From Isoetes taiwanensis (taxonomy: Eukaryota > Streptophyta > Lycopodiopsida > Isoetales > Isoetaceae), in NCBI GenBank assembly GCA_021234155.1, contig JAJEKV010000001.1, positions 25,469,189 to 25,533,188 on the forward strand: a DNA stretch of 64,000 nucleotides. The letters are read 5' to 3'. The translations under genes and the position numbers were made by a program. Under the pieces are notes generated by a model that was not told the DNA's origin, did no database searches, and saw only the letters and a program-made list of their open reading frames with translations. How positions within the stretch are numbered: position 1 is the stretch's first letter; every line of letters begins with the position of its first letter. Shown here piece after piece: positions 23,469 to 35,490 of this stretch.

Positions 23469-26427
23469 TCATTTTTCCACCAGCATCCCCAAGGATATGA
23501 TAGCCTTATCCCTTACATCCTGAGGTATTGTAACTCTCGCTGTTTTACTTGGAATAGTTTTTGGAGTCCACGAGTACAATACGGTTTCAATGTCTAGCCA
23601 AAGATCAGGATCACTAGGATTTCTCCTCCACCTCTTTGTCCAACAATCTGAACATCTTTCTTTATCGGTGACATTACTCAACTGATGTACTGGACACCAC
23701 CATTCCACGCACACCTTATTGAAGTTAACATCACCTTCTTCTTTGCAAATATCCGAGATAGTGTATCCCAACCACGCTGGATAGGTCTCTAGATCTGCTA
23801 GTTTTACTTCTACAAATTGGTGGCACTCCACGTCAGTAGAAGGTTCATAACAATCCATGCCTAGATATTTTGGCCTATCCTTCTTAGGACCAACATAGTG
23901 TTTATCAGATTGAGGAGGAGTATATGCCTTAACAATGCTACTAATGGTACCATAATCTTCATCAGCACCAGCTAATGTTTTCCACCTACTTTTAGGGAAG
24001 CACCCTTCTTTCAGCTCTTCTGAGGATGTGTCTACCTCATCCAACAAGTTGATCACCTTCTTCCAATAATCTATCAATGCACGATTAGTCTCATCCGAAT
24101 TAGTTTGCCAATGCTTGATGTAGTCATTGATGCCATCCTTAGTCAATCCCAATTGCTTCACTTCTTCAGTTGGTTTTAGAGCGTTTGGTTGACCAGGAGG
24201 TATCATAGGCTTGCCATTTGCATCCTTGTGCCGAATTTCTGCCCCACCTCTCCACTTCTCCTCTGAAGGTCTCATTTTCCATTGCATGATTGGAATCCCT
24301 TCTCTCACCCAAAAAGTGAATTGAAGAGGTCTAGAATGACCTTCCATGTCGAGAGCATAACCATCTACAAAACTCTTCCAATCACGCACTTCTTCTATGA
24401 GAGATCCTATAGGAGATAGATTTGTACATCCATGAAATATTTCCAATAGCCTGGGAAAGTTGGTAACTGTCTGCTGTCTCAATACATGACTATATTTTTC
24501 AAACAATGCGTCCACATCCTCATGAGTATGTCCGGGCATTAGGAACCCCAAATTGACTCTTTCAAAAATACCCACAGCTGTTAAGTAGGATAGGAAAGAA
24601 AACATCCACCTGTTCTTATTTTGACCAGCACAATTATCTAGTTGCAAGAGGAGCTTTCTGGGCAGATCTCGAGGTTTAGCACGAGATGTTGAAGCTCTAG
24701 CATGTTCATTAGGTCCATGCCTCCTAAACCTGGCCTTGCTAAACTTTTCAATACTATTAGGGGTTCCATCCAACAATGCACTATGTAGTGCCTGGCTAGC
24801 TGTAGGATCCTGGAGGTGACCATTGTAACCATTCTCATAGTTTCTTAAATACCTCATGATACTCCCAATGTAAAAATCTGGACCATCACTCCACAACTCT
24901 AAACTGAAATGGCCATAGTAGGTCTGAGACTACCCATGCAATATTGCCCCAGTCATTGAAAATCTGCAAAGGGTATGATCTTCCACATGACTTAGGAATG
25001 TACTTGAATTGTGGAAGACAAGTCTTCTGTTGGTCCATTTTATCATGTATAATACATAGATAGTTATTAGGTTCCATTGCAGATAAGGTCCTCCACATCC
25101 AATAAGTTGATCTACATGATAGTTGATATGTCATATGGTCCTTCATATGTTCCCTTATCTTTGCCCTTAGACTTGGTTGCAAAGTCTTATCTAGTGTCTC
25201 CTTCAGCTTAGCACATAAATTGCACTTTGCAAAGTTGTTTGAAGTTGCTATGGTCACATGCTTGAAATGCTTATTCCATAGCCTACTAAAATGGGCTGGG
25301 ATATAGAGGCTACTCCAAGTTCCTGAAGCAATGCATTTATTTCCTCTAATATGCTCTTCTGGGTACAATGGGGTGGCAATCTCTTTTAAACAATAACTCT
25401 ACCCTGTTCATCCTTCTTACTCTTATGTGGCATGTTTTTTGCATTGAAATCCACATATCTTTCAAATATTTCCTTTGCAGCTATAGTTCTTGAGGTAGGC
25501 CTTACTAGGCCAGTGTTCCCGTGCAATGCAATTTTACTACCATTTTCATGTCTCTTTTGCCAGTTGTGCCAAGAAGAGGTTGGAATTCCATGTATAGCCA
25601 TCCATGCTTTTGAACATATCCACTTTTCGTTCAATGGGAATCTTTTCTTCTTTGATCTTTCATCCTGAATTGCATAGCCAAATATGGTGTACATGAATTC
25701 CTCCTGTTATCACACTTCTGTTTCTGATATGTAGCTCTTGCTCCCACCATCTCGTCTATTGTGAACATTCTAATATAGGAGGCCCAACAACATTCACTTC
25801 CTCTAACCTTCATCAGGGCTTCAGGAGAACAATCATAATCTGATTTGCATCTTTTGGTGGGATAATGTTTGAAAGTTGGAAGTGGCCTCTTGCTACACTG
25901 TGTGAACATTATTGACAATGGTTCTGCATCTATAGGAAACATGTAGTTCCCCTCCAGTTGAATACTGTCCCTAGGCCATGCAACAATAGTTGGAACCTCT
26001 AGTTGCTTCACACGAGCAAGGGATTCTTGTTTGCCTGAACCCTTTTCCTTCCAATTGTCATATAATTTTGAGATTGCCACACCTAACCTGTCCTCCCCTA
26101 ATCTTTCATCATTGACTGCATTGATAGGATCTGCTAGAACAATAATCCCTTCTCCTACTGCCTCTCCGTTGCATGCATGCAGGATCTTGACCTTCTTGTT
26201 TTTCCAATCGACCTGAGTATAAAGTACAATTTCCTTTCTTTTGGCATCATCCTTTTCATTTGTGGTCTTTTCCTTTCCTTTGGCATCGTTAACATCATTT
26301 GGAGTCTTTTGCTTTCGTTTGCCATCATCAACATCATTTGAGGTATTTTCCTTTCCTTGGGCATCATCTTCATTATTTGGGGATTTTTCCTTGCCTTGAT
26401 CAGCATCATTGGGCGCATTTTTTTAGC
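23469..26427 (-). pseudogene. DUF7869-like gene, frameshifted
   Basis: Minus-strand frames follow each other as 26427-25631, 25694-25386, 25368-24886 and 24896-23469, with frame changes at about 25690, 25385 and 24910. The last frame holds the signature LQLDNCAGQNKNRWMFSFL and, 25-30 residues on, FLMPGHTHEDVDALFEKYS. These are the D-N-C-x-G-Q-N-K and G-H-T-H-x-x-V-D motifs of the DUF7869 family found in many plant, animal and oomycete genomes and widely suspected of being transposase-derived. The preceding frame has a zinc-like C-x-x-C (KCNLCAKLK) and HDKMDQQKT, also typical. A cysteine group (C-P-V-H, C-S-D-C) lies near the C-terminus. The N-terminal part has acidic Lys-rich repeats. No promoter, TIR or target duplication was identified. 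Function is unknown; as it stands the gene is broken unless the three breaks are unrecognised tiny introns. Confidence 0.65.
26230..26427 (-). repeat. Coding minisatellite (acidic repeats)
   Basis: Five imperfect copies of a unit of about 13 codons, each ending in a D-x-x-D-x-K-x-K-E-K-like string (e.g. PNDVNDAKGKEKT), at the N-terminal end of the DUF7869-like frame. The same DNA read in another frame gives a Met/Lys-rich artefact. Confidence 0.65.
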
Positions 26428-26600
26428 ATGTTGCATGCCATTGACCTAAAATGCATAAAAACATAAAGTAAGTTAGCATATCCAAATAACATCACCCTAA
26501 CATGTTCTTAAATGAAAGCATACTTTTCTTAATCAATAAAAGAAAGCATGCTTTGAAAACAATTGAAGAAAACCCTCTAACATCTAACATTCTAACTTTT

Positions 26601-26716
26601 AACCTATAATAACCTTAAATGTTGTAACCTTAGAAACAACTTTTAAGATTATTATAGGTTAGACCTATAATAACCTTAAAAGTTGTAACCTTAGAAACAA
26701 CTTTTAAGGTTATTAT
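26601..26716. repeat. Two tandem hairpin units (AT-rich, about 60 bp each)
   Basis: 26601-26660 begins aacctataataacctt and ends with its inverted partner (attataggtt). A second, slightly shortened copy follows at 26663-26716. Two more copies are at 28390-28510. Each can fold into a stem of about 24 bp with a short loop. Confidence 0.8.
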
Positions 26717-27450
26717 CACAACATATATAATTCAGTTTCTAATTTTCCATTTTTGTCGCAGTTCGAATTTTTCTGCGCCGCAATCTATTCTTTCATTGTA
26801 TTGCCACGTATTTTTTTCGAGATCCGTCGATGCTTAGCGCCTGGAAGAGGAGCCGGATTCTGCCGAGCGAATCTCCCCTTCTCTGGCCGCTTCTGTGGGT
26901 TTGCGGAGTGATTTGATGGGGATTTTGGATGGATTGAAGATTGTGAGGCACAGGAGATTATGCACAGGAGATTTGTGGGTTATCCGGGCCATTTAAAAGC
27001 TGACAGAAATTATGCCTAGAAGCTATTTTGAAAGACAGATCTCTGAAGCCGGTTTTGGCATGGCGAATGTTCCCGGATTTGACAGAGCTCTCAGCTGCTT
27101 CTGGATATGCAGGAGGCACAAAAATCATGGAGGAAGATGCTCGTTATACCCGTAAGCAGCCTAGCATATGGATAATAACTTACCAGTTTCTTTTTAACCT
27201 CAATTTGCCGTTTCGGCGCAGAGCTTCTGCAAGAAGCAAGGTGGAGCTTTGCCTGGCCATTTAAAAGGATCTTGCCAACCAAATCTCGATTTGTGCTGCT
27301 TCAAGATCCACGCAGAACGTGAAACTTTTGTTACTATTTCCGTTATTCTTTCTTTGATTTCCTTTGTGTTCACTGTTTCGTTTCCCTTTTGTTTCATAAA
27401 TTCAGGAAGAATTTTGATACACCGTGTTCATGGGTTGACTCCAGCAAGCG

Positions 27451-27915
27451 GTGGCTTGGTCCCTATTCATTTTCCTGCAAGGATCATCACTTGATACCAG
27501 ATTTTGGTGTCTGCCACAACAAAAATGCTGGGCAGATGATGAGATATGGAGAGCATTTAATAAATCTGTGCAGGGCCGTTTGATTGAGCATCTTCCATCT
27601 GCGTTTCCGTGCCATTATCCTCACCACGATTCTGAGGCTTGTGAAATTGTCAGAACGAACTGGACCAACGGATTCTGGGGGGCATATCAAACAGGGTCAA
27701 CTCAAGCTGCAAATTGGAAGGCGCTTGGGGACCAGAATTGTCTGATTGAGAACGATCCGAGCATCCCCTGTTCTCAAGGTTCGGTACCAAAATACGCAGT
27801 GAGGGTTGGGTCAATAGAAGATGTTCAAAAGAGAAACGGCTTCAGAAAAATCGTGCCCTACTTAAGTACTGCAATTTCGATTTCGATTTCCTCCTCTGTT
27901 TGTTCATCGGCCTGA
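27451..27915 (+). pseudogene. Captured FAD-linked oxidoreductase fragment
   Basis: From about residue 28 the frame reads DDEIWRAFNKSVQGRLIEHL, then FPCHYPHHDSEACEIVRTNW, TQAANWKALGDQNC, IPCSQGSVPKYAVRV and SIEDVQK. This is the N-terminal part of secreted FAD-linked (PCMH-type) oxidoreductases, just before the FAD-binding domain; their usual continuation (VRFA...) is lost by a frame change at about 27830. The FAD-binding motifs are absent, so the product cannot be an active enzyme. It lies between the inverted ends of a DNA element, which suggests capture. Exon-like pieces upstream (27028-27420) could be further captured exons, but I cannot name them. Confidence 0.6.
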
Positions 27916-28339
27916 GCTCCACATCATTTTGTGGTCGACGGCCTTGCTATAGTTCTCAGGGATACCGGACAATGGTATCTCTGCGTTTTTTTTTAGTGTA
28001 TTTTAGTGATTTGAACCATTTGTTTCTTTCTAATTAACTTACTTGATGGTACCCATTGCCTAAAGGCTTTTGTCACTTGCTACCATGGTACCGTAATATT
28101 TCAATTCTCTTCTTGCCATCGTGTCCATGTTTTTCCCCTCAATCCATGCCTAATAATCGACCCCTAGAAACAATAATGCCTAGCATAAAACCATGGTCTA
28201 GAATTCTTGCATAGAATGCATGACTCAAATAGACCCAAAGATCCAAAACCAAGGCTATACCACGACAATGCTCTCAAGCTAGGCATTTCTTACAATATAA
28301 AACTTCCTTGCACTGTCTCGAAAACAAGTTGGGGACAAA

Positions 28340-28788
28340 AGAAATGTTCGCGGCGGCCTTGGCCGCCGCGATAAATTTCTTGTAGGTCTAACCTATAATA
28401 ACCTTAAAAGTTGTAAGCTTAGAAACAACTTTTAAGGTTATTAGAGGTCTAACCTATAATAACCTTAAAAGTTGTAAGCTTAGAAACAACTTTTAAGGTT
28501 ACTATAGGTTAGCATTTTTAAGGTAAAAGTTTAGTATAGGTTTTTGTAGGTTAGAAGTTTTAAGGTTAGAAGGTTATTATAGGTTAAAAGTTTTTAGTTT
28601 AGAAGTTCTAATGTTAGAACTTTTAAGGTTAAAAGTTTTAAGGTTAGAAGTTTTAAGGTTAAAACTTCTAACCTTAAATAAATATAACTTTAAAACTTCT
28701 AAAACTTAAAACTTTTAAATTCTAATTCATAAACTTTAAAACTTACAAGAAATTTATCGCGGCGGCCAAGGCCGCCGCGAACATTTCT
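28340..28788. mobile_element. 449-bp element with 44-bp perfect inverted ends (family D palindromes)
   Basis: 28340-28383 and 28745-28788 are exact inverted copies of 44 bases. Each end itself contains a near-perfect GC palindrome with core GGCGGCCTTGGCCGCC. Inside are two AT-rich hairpin units and a long degenerate array of aaggttagaagtttt. No coding sequence. It looks like a MITE-like foldback element nested in the Pack-type element. Related ends with 'aaatttatcgcg' or 'aaattttcgcggcag' occur at about 29346 and 31240. Confidence 0.75.
28390..28510. repeat. Two tandem AT-rich hairpin units
   Basis: Copies three and four of the hairpin seen at 26601, at 28390-28447 and 28451-28510; the loop carries gtaagcttag instead of gtaaccttag. 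Confidence 0.8.
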
Positions 28789-29719
28789 CTTTACCAAACA
28801 TATTAATTCTGGACATGTGAATCTAAAGCAACGCCTACGCTTGAAGATTTTGAACCGCCATATGTGGCAGAACATCCAAAAGCACACAAGCATTCATTTA
28901 TAAAATTACCTCGATGAAATTAGCTCAAGAGATATAGTAAACATGTGCTTACGACATATAAGGACATGGGTGTAATGGGCTCAATGCAATTCCCCAATGA
29001 GATAGACCTCTTCATTCGGTTTGTGAACTACTGCAGTAATAATTGGGGCTCTATTTAACCTCTCAATATACGCTTCCTAAACCATTTTGTAGTCCTTAGA
29101 ATCATTCTGTTACGTAGCGCTAAGATGATTAAAGCAGCGGTTTTTTAAATATTCACTACAATCTATTAAATTATTTGACAATAAAAATAAGTGCCCAAAA
29201 TTTCAATGCATTGCATAAAGCGTTGCTAGGTTTATTTCTTCATGCAGCCTTGTTAAGAAGCACATAATAAAACTTGGTTTAAATTTCAATAGGATAACAT
29301 TGCAAATCCTCCATGAAGGTGTTTTCTTCATATGATCTAATAACACAAGAAATTTATCGCGTTGGTTCCAAACAATGTCTAAGGTGTGTTTGTTCAAAGT
29401 TTATTGGGTTCATGTTGTGAGGCAAGGGTGATAAATATTTTGAGCTGTAAGGAAAGAAACTCTTCAAGGTGAGAAATCATTTGAGAGTAAGGCTTCCAAT
29501 CTTACATAATGTACCAGTCTCTCTGTTGTATCAGCGGCATATAGTTTGTTTTATTATACAAATCAAGTTGCAGAATGCTCCGTGCGTAGATATGCGGGCT
29601 CCAACAGCCCCAATGCCCATCCCTCTAAGGTCATCCATGGTTAACAATGGTAGCACATCATTATCCACCTCATGAAGCTCAAATATGTCTGCATGCTTAC
29701 CCAATCCAAGCCCATCAAG

Positions 29720-30604
29720 TCATCTTTGCACATTATATTTCAGACTAAAATCCTGCCCCTTGGATGGTTGTATCATATTCTCATGATCCTTTGCTGTCCC
29801 CGTCTCCTCAGTATCAAGACTGTCATCCAACTCATCATCATGCATAGACCCATCATCATTAACTAGACGGTGTTCTTGAGTATCCCATTCTACATCACCA
29901 TGACCACGACCATGGCCATGTGACCTAAGCCCTAACATTTTTCCAGAATCCTCTGCCCTCTTCTCTAAATACTCAAAGCTATGTTTACTAAGTTTCTGAT
30001 TTGCACCCATTAGATCATCTTCCTGCTCTTGCTCTGTAGCATTTCCATTACACAACACTGGACCTAATGTATCACCACCAGCCTTAGATTGATTTTCCTT
30101 TGTCTTGCACTCGCCCGATTGCCCTTTGCCTTGCCTTGAAGGCGGTGGCTGTCACAGTTCTGATGCACGCTTTGCGCTTTCCATATCTACCTCTTTTCAC
30201 ATAAGTTCTTAAAGCTGGTCTCATTGCATTGTTACTTGCATTACGACCCAAGGATAACCCACCCACCTTATCTTCATTTCCGCCCATATCGGACCCATGG
30301 GTGAACCGGTCCCCACCTCCTTCGCATCGTGTCCATTTATGCTTACTTGCTCATAATTACGATCATGTGAAACATCTTCCGTGGAGGATCCGAATTCTCG
30401 GTGGCCTCCCAAACCCTACCCTAGCGGCTGTCGCCTTGGAGGGGCTCGGCGGGCGTGCATCTTCTTGCCGTCTTTTTTTTGCGCTTTGAAGGTCCTTTCC
30501 AACATAAAAGAAATAGATTGATCTCCTATTTCTTCCAATCTAACACTAGGTCGCCATTGTCTCTTTGTGTTGATACCGGCTCTTTGGGGCTTCCAAAGGG
30601 CCAT
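29720..30604 (-). pseudogene. Unknown gene fragment inside the Pack-type element
   Basis: Minus-strand frames at 30604-30416, 30412-30221, 30287-30084 and 30058-29720 have amino-acid composition that looks coding: a basic stretch RTYVKRGRYGKRKAC, an acidic one DDELDDSLDTEETG, and a His/Gly run. I do not recognise a family. Short frames overlap or shift, so this is either a multi-exon fragment or decayed. It may be a second captured gene, opposite in strand to the FAD-oxidoreductase piece. Confidence 0.35.
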
Positions 30605-31059
30605 TTACAACCACCGGCCGGTGCGGCGTCAATTTTGGGCATCTCCTGCTGCAAATCGAGAAAGAAGTGGGTGCTAAACTACGGTGGTTCAAAAGATTTC
30701 TGGAAGTTTGAGAAGCTGGGAAGGCAGAAATGCAAGAACTTAGACTTACACTAGACGCAGCTGCTCTCTGAGAAAAATGCCGACCGATTCCAGACCAAAG
30801 TTGTGCACAAGCTTCACGCCGGACCTGTGCAAAGAAGCTCTTCACAGTTTTTATTCATACTGTGTAGGTTGATTTATGCTCTTGTTGCCGCCATAGCTTC
30901 TCGCCATCGCTGTAGCTTCTCTTGGATCCGGCTTCTCTGCCAGGCGTCGAGATCTTTGAGGAAGAAAAAATACGTGGCAACTAAACATCAAATTAGATTG
31001 CGGCGCAGAAAAAATAAGGAGGCACAAGAACAATGAAAAATAACAAACTGAATTATATA

Positions 31060-31260
31060 TGAAGTGATAACCTTAACTTTTGACCTTTTAACTTCATTTA
31101 TATTAAACCTTCTAACCTTAAAACTATTAACCCTTCTAACTTATAACCTTAACTTCTGACCTATTAACTTCTAAATTCTAATTCCTTATATAACCTTCTA
31201 ACTTCATATTAACCTTCTAACATTTAAATAAATACATGTAATAAATTTTCGCGGCAGTTA
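31060..31260. repeat. Degenerate ctaaccttaaa array and possible element end
   Basis: Words such as aaccttctaac and aaccttaac recur every 15-30 bases. The array ends at about 31240-31275 with aaattttcgcggcag, similar to the family D element terminus. Confidence 0.55.
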
Positions 31261-32400
31261 TTATGGCGCGGTACGATTTTTTTAAAGCAGTTATTATTTC
31301 CAGTTTACAATCCCTTTCAAACTTTTCTCATTCTCTTTCGATTTTTTCTGCTTTCGAACTTGCGCTTCTATCTGCTTTCGAACTCGGCTTCTATCTGCTT
31401 CTATCTGCTTTCAATCTGCTTCAATCTTGGCTATCTGCTTTTCAGCTATTGCAATCTCGGCTATCTGCTTTTCGGCTATTGCAATCTCGGCTTCTCGACT
31501 TCTCCTCTGCTATTCCAAATTCTCGGCTTCTTCTCGGCTTATATTGTAAATCTCGGCTGTTTTCTGAAAAATTGGCTATTGTTTTCGGCTTTTGGCTTCG
31601 GATCAAAGGTTTCGACTCAAATCTCGGGTACAGAAGACAAATAGGTTGGTATTTTCCTAGCTTTCACTTAAAGTCTGCTATTTTGTTCTTATTTTTATTC
31701 TGGTATTTGAAAGAACACATATTTTCTTCTAGTTCTCCTATTCATATCTCTATCTGCTCTTATTCTGCTCTATCTGCTCTCATTCTTATTAAATAATGTG
31801 TATTATATATCTGTTCTATCTGCTCTATCTGTTCTTATTCTATCTGTTCTTTTCTTATTCTATCTGCTCATATTCTATTCATATCTCTTATTCTTATTTC
31901 TTTTCTAGGTATTCTTTTGTTTAGAACAGATACAATCAGAAAATGAACTAAATAATGTGTATTATATATCTGCTCTATCTGCTCTTATTCTATCTGCTCT
32001 ATCTGCTCTTATATCTGCTCTAACTGCTCTTATTCTTATTAAATAATGTGTATTATATATCTGTTCTATCTGTTCTTATTCTATCTGTTCTGTTCTTATT
32101 CTATCTGCTCATATTCTATTCCCCTGGCTTCATATTCTATTTCACTGGCTCTTACTCTATTCTAATGCCTTCATATTCTGTTTCACTGGCTCTTATTCTA
32201 TTTCTCTGGCTCTTATTCTATTCCACTGGCTCTGATTCTATTTCACTGGCTTCATATTCTGCTATTTCGTATCTGCTATTTATTTTGCATTCTGCTCTTA
32301 CTCCATTTCATATATCTATTCATTTTCACTGGCTTCTAGTAATTCATCTTTGCTCTCTGCCTGTAAGTAGACATGTTTTTTTTTATGCTTATTTCTTTTC
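31260..32400. repeat. Pyrimidine-rich simple-sequence region
   Basis: Successive imperfect arrays: ctatctgcttttcggctatt (about 31380-31510), tatctgctcttattct (31740-32110) and ctggctcttattctattt (32120-32270). The long plus-strand frame at 31263-31796 is a translation of this low-complexity DNA and is not called as a gene. Confidence 0.75.
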
Positions 32401-32426
32401 TATAGAATGATATGTTAGAATGGGCG

Positions 32427-32605
32427 AAATCGCGCTTGGCGCATTTCTAGTTTGGCTTTCTATCTCCTACTAGGTTAATCAAATCGCGCTAGGCGCGTTT
32501 CTAGTTTGGCCTTTCTATTTCATACTACTTTATACAAATTGCGCCAGACGCGTGTGAAGTAGATCTTTGAAAAAACACACTATAAAAAATGCGCCTGGCG
32601 CGTTT
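32427..32605. repeat. Palindrome family A cluster (four copies)
   Basis: Four AT-flanked palindromes of about 20 bases with core TCGCGCCAGGCGCGA or close variants start at 32427, 32481, 32536 and 32586, spaced by about 50-55 bases. The second Helitron is inserted 26 bases further on. The other family A copies lie beyond its far end, in and around gene copy 1. Confidence 0.8.
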
Positions 32606-32631
32606 TGAACTATTTTGAATCTTTAGAATTA

Positions 32632-32659
32632 CTAGTTATGGTGCCTGGCGTTGCCGGGC
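32632..32659 (-). repeat. Helitron 3' terminus (copy 2)
   Basis: The plus strand reads ctagttatggtgcctggc and continues gttgccgggc; it differs from the copy at 11990 by one base in the stem. Confidence 0.78.
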
Positions 32660-32934
32660 ATAAATACAATTTTATTGTAGAATGTATGAATAAGATGTAG
32701 GGTTTAGGAACATATGTAGGGTTGTCAATTTTGCTCGTTTAAGTTATTGTCCAAGTTAGTTGTTTAATACTCAAAAAAGATTCGAAGCATAGATTGTGGG
32801 AACAACAATGAAGCACACTTTTTGTATTCCTGCCAGACGTATTTCATATATAAAACTTTGGGCATTTCCACTCTGGCTTGAAGCTCCCAACTACTCGTGT
32901 TTCAACATGCCAAGTAATTTGTAGCCCCCTTCCT

Positions 32935-33128
32935 ATACAAAATAGAATGTAATGTTATGGTTTTCTTTGACACCTATTTGGACAAAGGAAAAGAATGTGA
33001 GCAACCCTGACAATCAACTGATCCCTCTATTGTCCCCTTCCCATGTAAAATAGGATGTAATATTATGGTTTTTCCTCGATATGTATTTGAACATAGGAAA
33101 AGAATATGAGCAACTATGGCAATCAAGG
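32935..33128. repeat. Tandem repeat, two units of about 105-120 bp
   Basis: Both units contain a-t-g-t-aat-tta-tgg-ttt followed by ggaaaagaat.tgagcaac and caatcaa. Inside the second Helitron. Confidence 0.65.
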
Positions 33129-34859
33129 ATGTGTGTTTACAATACCAACGAAAAGAAAGACATTCAATGTACCATTGTACATTGGAGGGAGAGTAAAAAA
33201 TTTCCTACCATTCATTCATATTCAATAAATGGAGTTTAGCAATTCTTGCTCAGGACAAATTTCTTGTAGTTTAGAAAATATAAATTATTAAGAGTTCAAA
33301 ATCTTATATCTTGATTAGGAAAGACACCATGCAAGCAGAGAAATGGAATTTGTAGGTCTTTATATCTTCATAAATTTGAAAAAGATTAATAATATAAATA
33401 GGTAGAAAATTTCAAAGATATATTATTCTGATTTTATTATATCGTGTCATTTGAATGGAGGTGTTTTGGGACATTGACAATGTGGCCAATTGAGAACTGA
33501 AACTTGCATGTAATAGAGGAGTATAATGTTGCACATTAAAGGAATTTTTAAGCACTTTGGATGACACCTTATTAGACATAGCCAAAGTAATGAGCCATAG
33601 AAAGAATAGTGCCACAAAGAAAATTTACATTTGATATACGATGGCACCAAGTGTCATCTTAAATTACCATTCAACTGAATAATACACAATAATGGGCCTT
33701 TGACACTGCTTGCCTATGGAACACACTCCTACTGTATTATTGACTTCTCAAGCTTTTTAAGAAACAATCGTGGATCTAGAGCAACTTGCATATAGGGTAA
33801 CATTTGTCGTTCTGCTGCATATCATCTTCTAGTGTCAATTTCTGAAAATACAGCCATTAGTTAACTAAGTACTTGAGTCGAAATACTTTCTTGCTAATTA
33901 CACTTCATTATCAAGAAAATTAGAGGCCATACGATTTTATTGTAGGAATTGAACTTGATTCCTTGCATCTAAAGTTTTACCCAGCATTGTCACGCTTTGG
34001 CAACAAATTCTTACATTGGTGTTGGTATATGAGGGTGGGAAGGAGATGGAGCGACATCATTTAACTTCCATACTACAATAGTTGTCTTCAAAACTCCAAT
34101 GTGTAATTGTATGGTTATAGAGGACAATCACAATCGTCTTTCATTCATGGTGTTGCACGGTCCCTAGACTACAATGCACAAGGCTTGTGTAAATGATAAT
34201 AAGGTTCTACTATGCCTTTGGAAAAGAAAATAAGTGGTAGCATTTTTTGCACAACTGCTTGATAATAGATGGAAATTCAAAAACATACAAAGACAATGTA
34301 GCAACCCAAGGTCGAAATAATAGTGACATGTTAAAAACGTTACTTATCCTTCAACTTTGTGCTAACATACGTTCATACTCGCCATGACATCACAATGTAT
34401 AGGGAAAGGGGATGCACTCATATGTAGGGGAGGTATGCCATCTGCATTTGAGAGGTGGCAAAAATTACCAGTAATATATTTGTTTGTTATACCTAAGCAT
34501 TAAAGCTTGCTAAGCTATAGAAATGTGCTTGGTACCTAAGCATAAAGTTGCCAAGCTATAGAAATATGTCGGGCATTAGTGGGCAATTTGCTATGTAGAG
34601 ATTCTACTGGGAAAACAAATGAGTAATTGTGTGGAACCCATTTTACAATTCCCATCAATTTGAATGAGTTGCAATGTGGTAAATGCTCATGCTAAGTATC
34701 ATTTCTTTATTGTCGTATGTCAATCCATTCAATAGTATGTCGATCCATCCAATACTGGATGCCTGTAGAGATTTCTACCAATGGATCATCGTATTAGGGC
34801 TAACAAAATATCTCATCACTAACCTAACTGCTAATTGACACAACTCTTGGCATAACTCT

Positions 34860-35243
34860 TGAGATAGTGAAGGCAAAAGGGATAGCATCACCATGTCTAC
34901 ACCCTAAGAAAGTCACCTTGAAGTGCCAATGTTCAGATTACATAAACATGCACAAAGTAATGGAGACCTAACTAATCTATTTGCTATATGGCATGGACCA
35001 TATCAATGGACCGCAAATGGTTGCTATAAAGGTCAATTAAATATACATAAACTTCTAATTGACAGAACTCTTCAGATATTGAAGGCAAAAGGAGATGGCC
35101 TCACTATGTGTAATCTCTAAGCAAGTCGCCTTTGACTGCCATTGTTCAGATTACATATTCAGATATTGAAGGCAAAAGGAGATGGCCTCACTATGTGTAA
35201 TCTCTAAGCAAGTTGCCTTGGAGTGACATTGTTCAAATTACAT
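34860..35243. repeat. Tandem repeat with units of about 86 bp
   Basis: The unit starting tcagatattgaaggcaaaag and ending in ttacatat occurs twice in direct tandem (about 35071-35243), and a more diverged copy lies at about 34862-34945. Flanking words (taatggagacc.a.cta, ctatttgct) recur too, so a larger unit was duplicated earlier. Confidence 0.75.
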
Positions 35244-35490
35244 ATTTGAACATGTATGCACTAATGGAGACCCATCTACTCTATTTGCTTATAACACCAT
35301 ACAAATGGACTGCAAATTGCTGCTATGAAGGGTGCAATTCAATAAGCCACTTATATCTATAAAAATTCGAACTAACTTGCATTTAGGTATGTCAAGACTC
35401 AAAACTCTTAACATCGCCTATCCTGGAATAAACAATCTGACATAGATGGAGCAATAGCAATAGCAATCTCCGTATTGTTAAGAACATTGT

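Larger units (their letters stand above)
26703..31075. mobile_element. Pack-type DNA element with about 160-bp inverted ends
   Basis: The left end (about 26703-26865) and right end (about 30912-31075) are inverted, similar copies: both read, inward, ataattcagttt, tctgcgccgcaatct, tgccacgtattttttt, cgcctgg, gccggat. Long TIRs of this kind with non-transposon genes between them are typical of Pack-MULE-like elements. Between the ends are an FAD-oxidoreductase fragment (plus), a nested 449-bp element and an unknown minus-strand gene fragment. No transposase was seen. The precise termini and target duplication are obscured by AT-rich aaccttaaaa arrays just outside both ends. Confidence 0.6.

Noticed and set aside
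26570..31230. aaccttaaaa arrays as interstitial telomere repeats
   Set aside because: The unit is irregular and lacks the plant TTTAGGG periodicity.
31263..31796. Long plus-strand frame of 177 codons
   Set aside because: It is the translation of imperfect ctgcttttcggctatt-type repeats: Leu/Ser/Phe-rich, no homology.
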